Positions 8,884 through 18,057 of a DNA stretch of 64,000 bases are shown piece after piece. Both the position numbers and the translations under genes were made by a program. The stretch's first letter is position 1; each line of letters starts with the position of its first letter. Source of the DNA: Pectobacterium carotovorum (GTDB lineage Bacteria; Pseudomonadota; Gammaproteobacteria; Enterobacterales; Enterobacteriaceae); the NCBI RefSeq assembly GCF_900129615.1, contig NZ_FQWI01000001.1, positions 310,001-374,000 of the forward strand, given 5' to 3'. Below the pieces are notes generated by a model. That model made no database searches. It was not told where the DNA came from and saw only the letters and a list, made by a program, of their open reading frames with translations.

Positions 8884-9351
8884 CTATTGTCCGCAACACT
8901 TTTTGTATTTTTTGCCGGAACCACACGGGCAAGGTTCATTTCTGCCTGTCTGCAAATGAACGCCGTCTATATAGTACCAGCGATCCTGCTGGCGAAGGAA
9001 GCGTGAGCGCTCTCGCATCACTTCTGTTCGCTGATTGTCGCTTTCAGATATATAACGTGCGGCGAATTCCACATAGCCCTCATCGGGTGTTTTTCCGGGA
9101 GACGTTGCCAGTATAGTAAGGCCGAGCCACTGTGAATTCTGGCAGCTTTCCGCGAGGGATTCGCGCCATTTCTCGGGCTGAAGATCGGGATGCCAGGTGG
9201 CGATAAGGTAATCGACATCGTGTTTGACATAGGCGGTATAGCGCGATCGCATTAAGATGGCGGGCTCAGCCGCTGTTGCGGCATGCGTGAGGTAGGGTTG
9301 ACAGCATGCGTTATACTGCAATCCACTGCAACAGGGGCAAGATTCTGACAC
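8884..9351 (-). CDS. ychJ: YchJ, SEC-C zinc-motif protein (UPF0225)
   Basis: The 155-residue protein carries a cysteine motif near each end: [14 protein letters not shown] at the N-terminus and [17 protein letters not shown] at the C-terminus. The latter is a full SEC-C zinc-binding motif like that of SecA. The middle is an NTF2-like domain ([22 protein letters not shown]). The function is unknown. The GTG start at 9351 follows AGGAG at suitable distance and matches the family length (152 in E. coli); the open frame upstream to 9405 is not supported. The N-terminal motif reads CCSG where the E. coli protein has CGS. Confidence 0.92.
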   Translation of the reverse strand: MSESCPCCSGLQYNACCQPYLTHAATAAEPAILMRSRYTAYVKHDVDYLIATWHPDLQPEKWRESLAESCQNSQWLGLTILATSPGKTPDEGYVEFAARYISESDNQRTEVMRERSRFLRQQDRWYYIDGVHLQTGRNEPCPCGSGKKYKKCCGQ

Positions 9352-9483
9352 GACGTCTCCTGAAGAAAATTTAAGATAAAAACTGATAGATAATAAACAG
9401 ATCACTATGCAGGATGCCGATATGTTACCTAAGAAACTCTACGTGTAGCAATGTGCGCTAAAATGAAGGCAGGTGGATCGATC

Positions 9484-10389
9484 ATGCAGCGGAAAAAAAT
9501 TGGAATAGCCTTGGGATCTGGGGCAGCGAAAGGATGGGCGCATATTGGTGTATTTAATGCGTTAACAGAAATGGGGATAGAGGTTGATGTTGTGGCTGGT
9601 TGTTCTATCGGCGCGCTGGTTGGTGCGGCGTATGCCACAAACAATCTCTCCTCAGTGGATCGCTGGGTCAGGGCGTTTGGCTACTGGGACGTGATTCGAC
9701 TGATGGATCTCTCCTGGCAGCGCGGCAGTTTGTTGCGTGGCGATCGTGTTTTTAATAGTGTGAAGCATTTGTTACATACAACACAGATTGAAGACTGTGC
9801 TATTAAATATGGCGTAGTGACGACCAACCTCAGTACAGGGCGTGAGCTCTGGCTGACCGAAGGTGACTTGCATCAGGCTATGCGGGCGTCTTGCAGTATG
9901 CCCGGCCTGCTATCCCCCGTTCGATTTAACGATTACTGGCTGGTGGATGGCGCGGTGGTTAACCCTGTTCCCGTTTCTTTGGCGCGGGCAATGGGAGCCG
10001 ATATCGTGATCGCAGTTGATCTCCAGCACGACGCTAGCCTTAATCATCAGGATTTGCTGTCGATCAAACCGACGGCGTCAGACATTGATGTGGAGAATGT
10101 TCCGCAAGATTGGCGTAGCAAAATTCGGGAACGCTTACTGCGGGGCCGCCGTCAGCAAGCGGAAAGTTCGCCAACGGCGATGGAGATAATGAGTACGTCT
10201 ATCCAAATTCTGGAAAATCGGTTGAAGATGACGCGGATGGCTGGCGATCCGCCTGATGTGCTGCTGCAACCACATTGTCCCCAGATTGCTACCTTAGATT
10301 TTCATCGGGCGCAGGAGGCGATTGAGGCGGGTTATAAAGCGGTGGAAAAGATGCGTGATGAATTGTTGCCGCTAGCGAAAAAGGCATAG
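9484..10389 (+). CDS. rssA: Patatin-like phospholipase family protein RssA
   Basis: At 301 residues this equals E. coli RssA. Patatin features are clear: the oxyanion loop ALGSGAAKGWAHIGV near the N-terminus, nucleophile Ser in AGCSIGALVG (G-x-S-x-G), and the dyad Asp in LVDGAVVNPVPV. Activity on lipids is predicted but the role is unclear. Upstream in-frame starts exist at 9451; the ATG at 9484 has GGCAGG before it and fits the family. It stands directly before rssB, as in other enterics. Confidence 0.94.
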   Translation: MQRKKIGIALGSGAAKGWAHIGVFNALTEMGIEVDVVAGCSIGALVGAAYATNNLSSVDRWVRAFGYWDVIRLMDLSWQRGSLLRGDRVFNSVKHLLHTTQIEDCAIKYGVVTTNLSTGRELWLTEGDLHQAMRASCSMPGLLSPVRFNDYWLVDGAVVNPVPVSLARAMGADIVIAVDLQHDASLNHQDLLSIKPTASDIDVENVPQDWRSKIRERLLRGRRQQAESSPTAMEIMSTSIQILENRLKMTRMAGDPPDVLLQPHCPQIATLDFHRAQEAIEAGYKAVEKMRDELLPLAKKA

Positions 10390-10507
10390 TGAAACGCGCT
10401 GCATGGAGTTAAAGCACACGCAGTGAAGAAGACAGGGTGTGCCGTCTATTCGGCACACTGGCGCTAAAGCAGGTGTGATTATTCGGTGTTTGAAGTAAGG
10501 GGTACTG

Positions 10508-11524
10508 ATGGAACAACCACTAGCGGGTAAGCATATTTTAGTCATTGATGACGAGGCCGTTTTTCGATCTGTGCTCGCTGGTTATCTGACTTCTCTTGGG
10601 GCGTCAGTTCAGGAAGCAGTTAATGGATTAGATGCGCTAAGTACTCTTGAACATTACCAACCCGATTTAATGATTTGCGATCTGAATATGCCGACGATGG
10701 GAGGAATCGAGTTCCTTGAACGTCTGCGCCTGAAAGACAACGACACGCCAATACTGATCATTTCTGCAACCAGCCAGATGGCGGACATCGCCAAAGTCTT
10801 GCGGCTTGGTGTTCAGGATGTGTTGCTGAAGCCGATTCGTGACTATGCACGTTTGCGTGAAGCAGTGATGTCCTGCCTGTATCCTGATATGTTCACCTCA
10901 CAGCTGAATGAGATGGATCAACTCATGCAGGACATGGATTCCCTGAATCAATCTCCTGAAGCCGTCACCAAACTGCTTGCTCAGCTACAGCCGCCCGTTC
11001 AGCAAACGCTTGCTCGTTGCCGTGTTAACTATCGTCAGTTGACGGCAGCGGAACAACCGGCGCTGGTGTTGGATATTGCCGCGCTTTCGGAGACTGAGTT
11101 AGCGTTCTATTGCCTTGATGTTACCCAGGGCGTCAATAATAGTGGGACGCTGGCAGCGTTACTGCTTCGAACCTTGTTCAATGGGGTGCTTCAGGAGCAT
11201 TTGGCCGATCAACAACACCGTTTGCCGTATCTGCCGACGTTATTAAAGCAGGTAAACCAACTGTTGCGGCAGGCGAGCCTGGACGGTCGTTTTCCTTTAC
11301 TTGTTGGGTATTATCATCAGCAGTTAAAACAGTTGATACTGATTTCCGCCGGGCTAAATGCGACGCTGAACGTTAACGGACAGCAGATAGCGTTGAATAG
11401 CGGTGTCCCTTTAGGAACGCTTGAAGGCGCTTATCTCAACCAATTGAATTATCAGTGTGAAGCATGGCAATGCCAGATATGGGGCGGTGGCGGTCGTTTA
11501 CGACTGATGTTGACGACAGAATAG
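10508..11524 (+). CDS. rssB: Two-component response regulator RssB, sigma-S adaptor for ClpXP
   Basis: The protein has 338 residues. The N-terminal receiver domain holds VIDDEAVFR with the acidic pocket, Asp58 in LMICDLNMP as the phosphorylation site, and the conserved Lys in VLLKPIRD. The C-terminal half resembles a degenerate PP2C phosphatase fold rather than a DNA-binding domain. RssB binds RpoS and delivers it to ClpXP. An AAGGGG ribosome site precedes the ATG. A weak hairpin (AATACC/GGTATT, 11557-11576) with a T-rich tail separates it from galU. Confidence 0.95.
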   Translation: MEQPLAGKHILVIDDEAVFRSVLAGYLTSLGASVQEAVNGLDALSTLEHYQPDLMICDLNMPTMGGIEFLERLRLKDNDTPILIISATSQMADIAKVLRLGVQDVLLKPIRDYARLREAVMSCLYPDMFTSQLNEMDQLMQDMDSLNQSPEAVTKLLAQLQPPVQQTLARCRVNYRQLTAAEQPALVLDIAALSETELAFYCLDVTQGVNNSGTLAALLLRTLFNGVLQEHLADQQHRLPYLPTLLKQVNQLLRQASLDGRFPLLVGYYHQQLKQLILISAGLNATLNVNGQQIALNSGVPLGTLEGAYLNQLNYQCEAWQCQIWGGGGRLRLMLTTE

Positions 11525-11729
11525 TCTGATAGCGCGAGATGGTACGGGTTTCAGGTAATACCCCTCTTTCGGTATTATTTTTTATTTCCTACTATGTAGG
11601 GAGTTATCTTATTTTTATTGAACGGTAACGTTGGGACAAGCGTGCTCTTGTTAAAGTCGTTATACTCTTGCGGTTATCTTGATTAGATAAATAAAGTTCA
11701 TTATTTGAACGGTATATAAGAGGCTGTTT

Positions 11730-12641
11730 ATGTCTATTGTGAATAAAAAAGTAAAAAAAGCGGTCATACCGGTTGCTGGATTAGGGACGCGTATGCTGCC
11801 TGCCACCAAAGCCATTCCTAAAGAAATGCTGCCGTTGGTAGATAAACCGCTGATCCAATATGTTGTTAATGAGTGTATCGCAGCAGGGATTAATGAAATT
11901 ATTCTCGTTACACACTCTTCTAAGAATTCTATCGAGAACCATTTCGATACCAGTTTTGAACTGGAAGCCATACTGGAAAAACGCGTTAAACGTCAGCTGT
12001 TGGAAGAGATCCAATCCATCTGTCCTAAGCACGTCACCATTATGCAAGTGCGTCAGGGGTTAGCCAAAGGGCTTGGCCATGCCGTATTGTGCGCGCATCC
12101 GTTAGTCGGGGATGAGCCTGTCGCGGTTATTCTGCCAGATGTGATTATTGATGAATATGAATCCGATCTGAAGAAAGATAACCTGAGCGAAATGCTGCAG
12201 CGCTTCTCTACGACAGGCCATAGCCAGATTATGGTTGAGCCTGTTGAAAATGTAAGTAGCTATGGTGTGGTTGATTGCAAAGGCGTGGAATTAAAAGCAG
12301 GGGATAGCGTACCAATGGTGGGCGTGGTTGAAAAACCTAAGGCTTCCGAAGCTCCTTCTAATTTAGCCGTCGTTGGTCGTTATGTACTCTCTGCGGATAT
12401 TTGGTCTCTGCTGGAGAAAACACCGCCAGGCGCAGGTAATGAAATTCAGTTAACCGATGCCATCGCAATGTTGATGGAAAAAGAAACAGTAGAAGCGTAT
12501 CACCTGAAAGGTGTGAGCCATGACTGTGGTAATAAATTAGGCTATATGCAGGCATTCGTTGAATATGGTTTACGCCATGATGGTTTAGGCCAGGAATTTG
12601 CGCAGTGGTTGCAGGAAACGATTGAAGCCGAAGAAAAATAA
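11730..12641 (+). CDS. galU: UTP--glucose-1-phosphate uridylyltransferase
   Basis: The 303-residue enzyme makes UDP-glucose for LPS core, osmoregulated glucans and trehalose. The nucleotidyltransferase signature [27 protein letters not shown] is at residues 12-38, and [21 protein letters not shown] is in the middle. RBS AGAGG precedes the ATG. The gene follows rssB and is convergent with hns, separated from it by a perfect bidirectional terminator (12736-12767). Confidence 0.97.
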   Translation: MSIVNKKVKKAVIPVAGLGTRMLPATKAIPKEMLPLVDKPLIQYVVNECIAAGINEIILVTHSSKNSIENHFDTSFELEAILEKRVKRQLLEEIQSICPKHVTIMQVRQGLAKGLGHAVLCAHPLVGDEPVAVILPDVIIDEYESDLKKDNLSEMLQRFSTTGHSQIMVEPVENVSSYGVVDCKGVELKAGDSVPMVGVVEKPKASEAPSNLAVVGRYVLSADIWSLLEKTPPGAGNEIQLTDAIAMLMEKETVEAYHLKGVSHDCGNKLGYMQAFVEYGLRHDGLGQEFAQWLQETIEAEEK

Positions 12642-12735
12642 CAAAATGTAATGATTGCTCTCTGTTTACAAAAAACAGAGAGCAGCCAAAAATGGCGACA
12701 TATCTGTTTTTCTTTGCAATATGCGTTACCAAAGA

Positions 12736-12767
12736 AAAACCCCCGATAGTTATCGGGGGTTTTTTCG
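12736..12767. terminator. Bidirectional terminator between galU and hns
   Basis: Perfect 10-bp stem ACCCCCGATA (12739-12748) pairs with 12751-12760, flanked by A5 on the left and T6 on the right, so it can end both converging transcripts. Confidence 0.88.
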
Positions 12768-12787
12768 TATTCAGTACTTATAAACGA

Positions 12788-13195
12788 TTACAGCAGGAAA
12801 TCGTCTAAAGATTTGCCTTGCTCTTCGATCGCTTTCTTGATTACTGCCGGTGTACGACCCTGGCCAGTCCAGGTTTTAAGTTCGCCGTTTTCGTCAGTGT
12901 ATTGATATTTTGCTGGACGGGCAGCGCGCTTGCTTTTACCTGCAACCTTAACTGAACCTAAAGACTGCAATAATTCGTTAGGATCAATACCGTCTGCAAT
13001 CAGCATATCGCGATATTGCTGCAATTTACGCGCACGTTCTTCAACTTCAGCCTGAACCTGGCTATCTTCTTCGCGGCGTTCATTAACCACGACTTCCAGT
13101 TTTTCCAGCATTTCTTCCAAAGTATCCAGGGTACATTCTCTTGCCTGGGCACGCAGAGTACGGATGTTGTTAAGAATCTTTAGTGCTTCGCTCAT
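12788..13195 (-). CDS. hns: Histone-like nucleoid-structuring protein H-NS
   Basis: The product has 135 residues. The N-terminal two thirds is a charged coiled-coil oligomerisation region ([22 protein letters not shown]). The C-terminal DNA-binding domain holds [24 protein letters not shown], with the QGR AT-hook-like loop at TGQGRTP. H-NS silences AT-rich and horizontally acquired DNA. It sits between galU and tdk, the normal enteric position. Its expected partner of the Hha/Cnu family is encoded at 61776-61991. Confidence 0.97.
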   Translation of the reverse strand: MSEALKILNNIRTLRAQARECTLDTLEEMLEKLEVVVNERREEDSQVQAEVEERARKLQQYRDMLIADGIDPNELLQSLGSVKVAGKSKRAARPAKYQYTDENGELKTWTGQGRTPAVIKKAIEEQGKSLDDFLL

Positions 13196-13236
13196 TGTGA
13201 TAATCTCAAATAATATTATTGGTGGCGTGTAGTGTG

Positions 13237-13265
13237 ATAATAGAGTGCTATTTTCCTTTCTGCAA
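13237..13265 (-). promoter_or_regulatory. Putative hns promoter
   Basis: On the minus strand TTGCAG (13260-13265), a 17-base spacer and TATTAT (13237-13242) form a plausible sigma-70 promoter 40 bases upstream of the hns start. The surrounding region is very AT-rich, which fits H-NS autoregulation (inference). Confidence 0.5.
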
Positions 13266-13589
13266 TAGTCAAATTTGTAAGTTTGTTAAAAAACATCATT
13301 TTTAAAACAGAACTCACATCGTATGTTACATAAATATAAATACTTTCCTGTTATCAAAAAAATACATTTGGTATGCCGTTTTTCTCCCTCAAACGGCAGA
13401 GAATGACTTATTGATGCCGCACCGTTGTTATAAGGAACGTTTATATCCTTTATCATAACAGACCGTTGCTGGCGGGCGTATGGACAAAAATGTGGCCGAG
13501 GAATAGCCCATTGCGCAGCGTGAAGACGAGTTGTTACAATAAGTGTTTACGACACGAAGATCATATAGCCTGCCTTTTGGAGTAACCGA
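13266..13589. other. hns-tdk intergenic region
   Basis: This stretch between divergent hns and tdk has an AT-rich part next to hns (13266-13375) and a more mixed part before tdk. No further coding frame or RNA gene is recognised. GGAG at 13579-13582 is the tdk ribosome site. Confidence 0.5.
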
Positions 13590-14186
13590 GTGGCCCAACT
13601 TTATTTTTATTATTCTGCAATGAATGCAGGGAAATCGACGGCGCTATTGCAGTCATCATATAACTATCAGGAGCGCGGGATGCGCACGCTGGTGTTCACT
13701 GCAGAAATAGATAATCGGCATGGCGTGGGGATCGTAAGTTCACGGATCGGCCTTTCTTCCCCAGCATTATTGTTTAATCCGCAGACATCCTTATTTGGAT
13801 TGCTGGAGAAAGAGCACCGTGCTCAGCCTGTCGATTGTGTATTAATTGATGAATGTCAATTTTTAACCCGTGAGCAGGTAAGTGAGCTTTCCGATGTCGT
13901 GGACCAATTAGATATCCCGGTATTGTGCTACGGGTTGCGGACTGATTTTCGTGGCGACTTGTTTTCCGGGAGTCACTATTTATTAGCGTGGGCAGATAAG
14001 CTGATCGAGTTAAAAACGGTCTGCCATTGCGGCCGTAAAGCCAACTGCGTATTGCGGTTAGATGCACAAGGTAATGCTGTCCACGAAGGGGAGCAGGTCG
14101 TTATTGGCGGCAATGAGAGCTATGTTTCCGTGTGCCGCAAGCATTATAAAATTGCGCTGGGATTAACCCGTAAAGAAAGCGAGTAA
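13590..14186 (+). CDS. tdk: Thymidine kinase
   Basis: The 198-residue type II thymidine kinase phosphorylates thymidine in the salvage pathway. The P-loop [14 protein letters not shown] lies at residues 8-21, with LIDECQFL as the Walker B and catalytic Glu-containing segment. A zinc site is formed by CHCGRKANC and the later VCRKH. Translation starts at GTG, with GGAG upstream. It is divergent from hns and convergent with adhE. Confidence 0.96.
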   Translation: MAQLYFYYSAMNAGKSTALLQSSYNYQERGMRTLVFTAEIDNRHGVGIVSSRIGLSSPALLFNPQTSLFGLLEKEHRAQPVDCVLIDECQFLTREQVSELSDVVDQLDIPVLCYGLRTDFRGDLFSGSHYLLAWADKLIELKTVCHCGRKANCVLRLDAQGNAVHEGEQVVIGGNESYVSVCRKHYKIALGLTRKESE

Positions 14187-14261
14187 GTCGGTTAAATATC
14201 CGGCAGGCGGGGCGATTAATAAACGGCGTATTGATGCGTGTCTATGCTGAGTACGAGTAAT

Positions 14262-14292
14262 AAAAATGCCCAACCTTAAAGAGGTTGGGCAT
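14262..14292 (-). terminator. Terminator of adhE (also serves tdk region)
   Basis: Perfect 11-bp stem ATGCCCAACCT (14266-14276) pairs with 14282-14292. On the minus strand the stem is followed by a T-run. A second hairpin, CCGCCTT/AAGGCGG, lies nearby at 14307-14326. Confidence 0.75.
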
Positions 14293-14340
14293 CATTGAGA
14301 GATAAACCGCCTTTAGGCTAAGGCGGTGACAGCCAGAACG

Positions 14341-17016
14341 TTAATGTGCAGCTTTCTTGCTGGTTTTAGCAGCCTTGGCTACAGGCTCAACCGCTTCCGT
14401 TTTTTCTTCTTCAGAGAACTTACGACCATAGTATGTATCCAGCAGAATCTGTTTCAGTTCGGAAATCAGCGGGTAACGCGGGTTAGCGCCGGTACACTGA
14501 TCGTCGAACGCATCTTCTGACAGCTTATCGACCTTAGCCAGGAAATCGGCTTCCTGTACGCCCGCTTCACGAATAGACGTTGGAATCCCCAGTTCGGTCT
14601 TCATTTCTTCCAGCCAGTTCAGCAATTTCTCGATTTTCTGCGCGGTACGATCGCTTGGTGCGGTCAAACGCAAGTGGTCGGCTATTTCCGCGTAGCGACG
14701 GCGAGCCTGCGGACGGTCATACTGGCTGAACGTCGTCTGCTTGGTCGGGTTGTCGTTCGCGTTATAGCGAATTACGTTTGAGATCAGCAGGGCGTTAGCC
14801 AGGCCGTGCGGAATATGGAATTCTGAACCCAGCTTATGCGCCATGGAGTGACAGACGCCGAGGAAGGCGTTGGCAAATGCGATACCTGCAATTGTCGCGG
14901 CGTTATGCACACGCTCACGGGCAACCGGGTTTTTCGCGCCGTCACGGTAGCTGTCTGGCAAGTTTTCCTTCAGGAGTTTCAGCGCTTGTAACGCCTGTCC
15001 ATCTGAATATTCGTTTGCTAGCACAGAAACATAGGCTTCCAGTGAGTGGGTTACGGCATCAAGCCCGCCAAACGCACACAGCGATTTCGGCATATTCATG
15101 ACCAAATTGGCATCAACAATTGCCATATCTGGCGTCAGCGCGTAGTCCGCCAACGGATATTTCTGCCCGGTGGCATCGTCGGTCACTACGGCAAACGGTG
15201 TGACTTCAGAACCGGTACCGGATGTAGTGGTGATCGCCACCATTTTGGCTTTGACGCCCATTTTCGGGAACTTGTAGATACGTTTACGGATATCCATAAA
15301 GCGCAGCGCCAGCTCTTCGAAGTGTGTCGTAGGATGCTCATACATCACCCACATGATCTTCGCGGCATCCATCGGAGAGCCGCCGCCCAGCGCAATAATC
15401 ACATCCGGTTTGAAGGAATGCATTTGTTCCGCGCCTTTACGCACGATGCTCAGCGTTGGGTCAGCTTCAACTTCGAAGAACACTTCGGTCTCCAGTCCGT
15501 GCTGTTTCAGTACAGACGTCACCTGATCGACATAGCCGTTGTTGAACAGGAAGCGGTCGGTCACGATAAATGCACGTTTTGCACCATCGGAGGCGACTTC
15601 TTCAAGGGCGATAGGCAGTGAACCACGACGGAAATAAATGGATTTAGGAAGTTTATGCCACAACATATTCTCTGCTCGCTTGGCTACCGTTTTCTTGTTG
15701 ATCAAGTGCTTCGGACCGACGTTTTCGGAGATGGAGTTTCCGCCCCAAGAGCCACAGCCCAGCGTCAGAGACGGAGCGAGTTTGAAGTTGTAGAGATCGC
15801 CGATCCCCCCCTGAGAAGCCGGGGTGTTAATCAGGATTCGCGCCGTTTTCATCATATTGCCGAAATGATTCACGCGTTCTGGCTGATTGTCCTGATCGGT
15901 ATACAGGCAGGATGTGTGACCGATGCCACCCATTGCGACCAGTTTTTCCGCTTTAATGACGGCGTCATTGAAGTCTTTCGCACGGTACATCGCCAGCGTT
16001 GGAGACAGTTTTTCATGGGCAAACGGTTCGGATTCATCGACGGCCGTCACTTCACCGATCAGCACTTTGGTGTTTGCAGGGACGGTGATCCCTGCCATTT
16101 CTGCGATCTTCGGCGCAGGCTGACCCACAATATCGGCGTTCAGCGAACCGTTTTTCAGCAGAATACCCTGTACGGCATGCAGTTCTTTGCCTTTCAGCAT
16201 GTAGCCGCCGTGGGTGGCAAAACGTTCACGTACAGCATCATAGACGCTGTCTACCACGATGACTGACTGTTCTGACGCACAAATTACACCGTTATCGAAG
16301 GTTTTCGACATCAGAATAGACGCCACGGCACGCTTGATATCCGCGGTTTCGTCAACGACAACAGGCGTGTTACCGGCACCTACGCCAATTGCTGGTTTAC
16401 CGGAGCTGTATGCGGCTTTCACCATACCCGGGCCGCCAGTCGCCAGAATCAGGTTGATATCGGGGTGGTGCATAAGCTGGTTGGACAGCTCGACAGAAGG
16501 CTGATCGATCCAGCCGATGATGTCTTTCGGCGCGCCTGCTGCAATGGCTGCTTGCAGAACAATATCGGCAGCTTTATTGGTCGCATTTTTTGCACGCGGA
16601 TGAGGAGAGAAGATAATCCCGTTACGGGTCTTCAGGCTGATCAACGCTTTAAAAATCGCGGTAGACGTGGGGTTAGTGGTGGGCACAATACCGCAAATCA
16701 GGCCAATCGGCTCGGCAATCGTAATGGTACCGAAAGTGTCATCAGTAGAGAGGATGCCGCAGGTTTTTTCATCCTGGTAGGCGTTATAAATGTACTCGGA
16801 GGCGAAGTGGTTTTTGATGACTTTGTCTTCCACGATCCCCATGCCAGATTCGGCAACCGCCATTTTTGCCAGCGGGATACGGGCATCTGATGCAGCGAGT
16901 GCGGCAGCGCGGAAGATTTTGTCCACTTGTTCCTGAGTGTAAGTGGCAAATTCCTGCTGTGCCTTTTTCACTCTTTCGACCAATGCGTTAAGTTCAGCAA
17001 CGTTGGTTACGGCCAT
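14341..17016 (-). CDS. adhE: Bifunctional acetaldehyde-CoA/alcohol dehydrogenase
   Basis: This fused enzyme of 891 residues regenerates NAD during fermentation by reducing acetyl-CoA to acetaldehyde and then ethanol. The N-terminal aldehyde dehydrogenase domain has the catalytic Cys246 in DNGVICASEQS. The C-terminal iron-dependent alcohol dehydrogenase domain has GGGSPMDAAK for NAD and the iron ligands in GVCHSMAHKLGSEFHIPHG. The C-terminal tail is Lys/Ala rich (KAAKTSKKAAH). AGGAGAG precedes the ATG. It forms filamentous spirosomes in relatives. Anaerobic regulation is likely, but no confident site was found. Confidence 0.97.
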   Translation of the reverse strand: MAVTNVAELNALVERVKKAQQEFATYTQEQVDKIFRAAALAASDARIPLAKMAVAESGMGIVEDKVIKNHFASEYIYNAYQDEKTCGILSTDDTFGTITIAEPIGLICGIVPTTNPTSTAIFKALISLKTRNGIIFSPHPRAKNATNKAADIVLQAAIAAGAPKDIIGWIDQPSVELSNQLMHHPDINLILATGGPGMVKAAYSSGKPAIGVGAGNTPVVVDETADIKRAVASILMSKTFDNGVICASEQSVIVVDSVYDAVRERFATHGGYMLKGKELHAVQGILLKNGSLNADIVGQPAPKIAEMAGITVPANTKVLIGEVTAVDESEPFAHEKLSPTLAMYRAKDFNDAVIKAEKLVAMGGIGHTSCLYTDQDNQPERVNHFGNMMKTARILINTPASQGGIGDLYNFKLAPSLTLGCGSWGGNSISENVGPKHLINKKTVAKRAENMLWHKLPKSIYFRRGSLPIALEEVASDGAKRAFIVTDRFLFNNGYVDQVTSVLKQHGLETEVFFEVEADPTLSIVRKGAEQMHSFKPDVIIALGGGSPMDAAKIMWVMYEHPTTHFEELALRFMDIRKRIYKFPKMGVKAKMVAITTTSGTGSEVTPFAVVTDDATGQKYPLADYALTPDMAIVDANLVMNMPKSLCAFGGLDAVTHSLEAYVSVLANEYSDGQALQALKLLKENLPDSYRDGAKNPVARERVHNAATIAGIAFANAFLGVCHSMAHKLGSEFHIPHGLANALLISNVIRYNANDNPTKQTTFSQYDRPQARRRYAEIADHLRLTAPSDRTAQKIEKLLNWLEEMKTELGIPTSIREAGVQEADFLAKVDKLSEDAFDDQCTGANPRYPLISELKQILLDTYYGRKFSEEEKTEAVEPVAKAAKTSKKAAH

Positions 17017-18057
17017 AATGCTCTCCTGATAAATGTTAAACTCTTTCAGTCAATTGTTCGCCGGATAGAACAGTATAGATAAACGAGCGGGGTACGTTTC
17101 CGTTACTGGGCTATTCTTTTCTGCCTATTTCGCATTAATTGACTCAAAGAGCTTGTCAGCCGCCGTTGTGGCGTGATTGTTGCTTTTTAAAATACTGTAA
17201 CCGCCGATATCGTAATTTTTTGAAATATTGTTTTGAAATTACGTAAAAATTAAGAAGATATGCGTGTCTGTTACGGTATGAGTTGAGCATACCTATTTGT
17301 GGGTGCCTTTTTTGTGATCAATATCGAATTTTCTTTAAGCTGACACCATTCAGCAGATTGGTGTTGATAACGACTATCATTAACAGGACAAGATCAGTGG
17401 CTTTCTACTCAAAAGGGATTGTAAGGGATGGGGCGGGCACTAGAGCGGAACATTGTTAGGGGGACATTCCGGACACGACATTGTGCACATCATGGGAATG
17501 ACCTGTTCGTATAAAACGTATTCGTATAAACGATGCTTATATCTTAATCGGGTTAGTTATTTTACGCGCACCCTACCGTAAGGGAATCGCGTGCTACTGT
17601 CGTGCAAGATGAGTAACGAAGTTGTTAAAATAATAACATTCCGGTCAGATAATGACGCGGACAGGTAAGCATGCATCATCATTTTTGTGCTGTGAAAATG
17701 ATAAAACCCACTACGATGTTTTTTTGTTCAAAATCTATAAATTGCTGAATATTTAAAAAATATCTGCAAATAAATAGAAAAAACATTGTTTATCATAGGG
17801 TTAATGATTGAGTCGAATGATTGAAATAAAACGTTTACCGAGCTATAGTAAAGAAAATTAAGCAACATCAATGTAAAAATATTGGCGAATGTGTCTGCTT
17901 TTGATAGCTTCGAGTGTCGACCTGCTATTCGTTATTCACCCATAAATTAATTTTATGATTTATTTGGATAATGGGCGATCTTTTCTGCTCTATGTGACGG
18001 CGATTTTTACGCGTAGAGTCCGGTATGGCGTTGTATCAAGACAGGGGCGTTTATAAA
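17017..18057. other. Long non-coding gap between adhE and oppA
   Basis: About 1 kb without a coding frame of useful length on either strand. It is AT-rich, with several poly-A/T stretches in 17690-17870. In E. coli ychE lies here; I see no trace of it. The gap should hold the divergent promoters of adhE and oppA, but no operator is clear enough to assign. Confidence 0.6.

Noticed and set aside
12657-12683. Hairpin GCTCTCTGTTT/AAACAGAGAGC after galU as a terminator
   Set aside because: No T-run follows on the plus strand; the canonical terminator is at 12736-12767.
15655-16266. Open frame of 203 codons on the plus strand inside adhE
   Set aside because: Antisense to a fully conserved enzyme; composition His/Arg/Phe-rich, typical of a complementary-strand shadow; no ribosome site.
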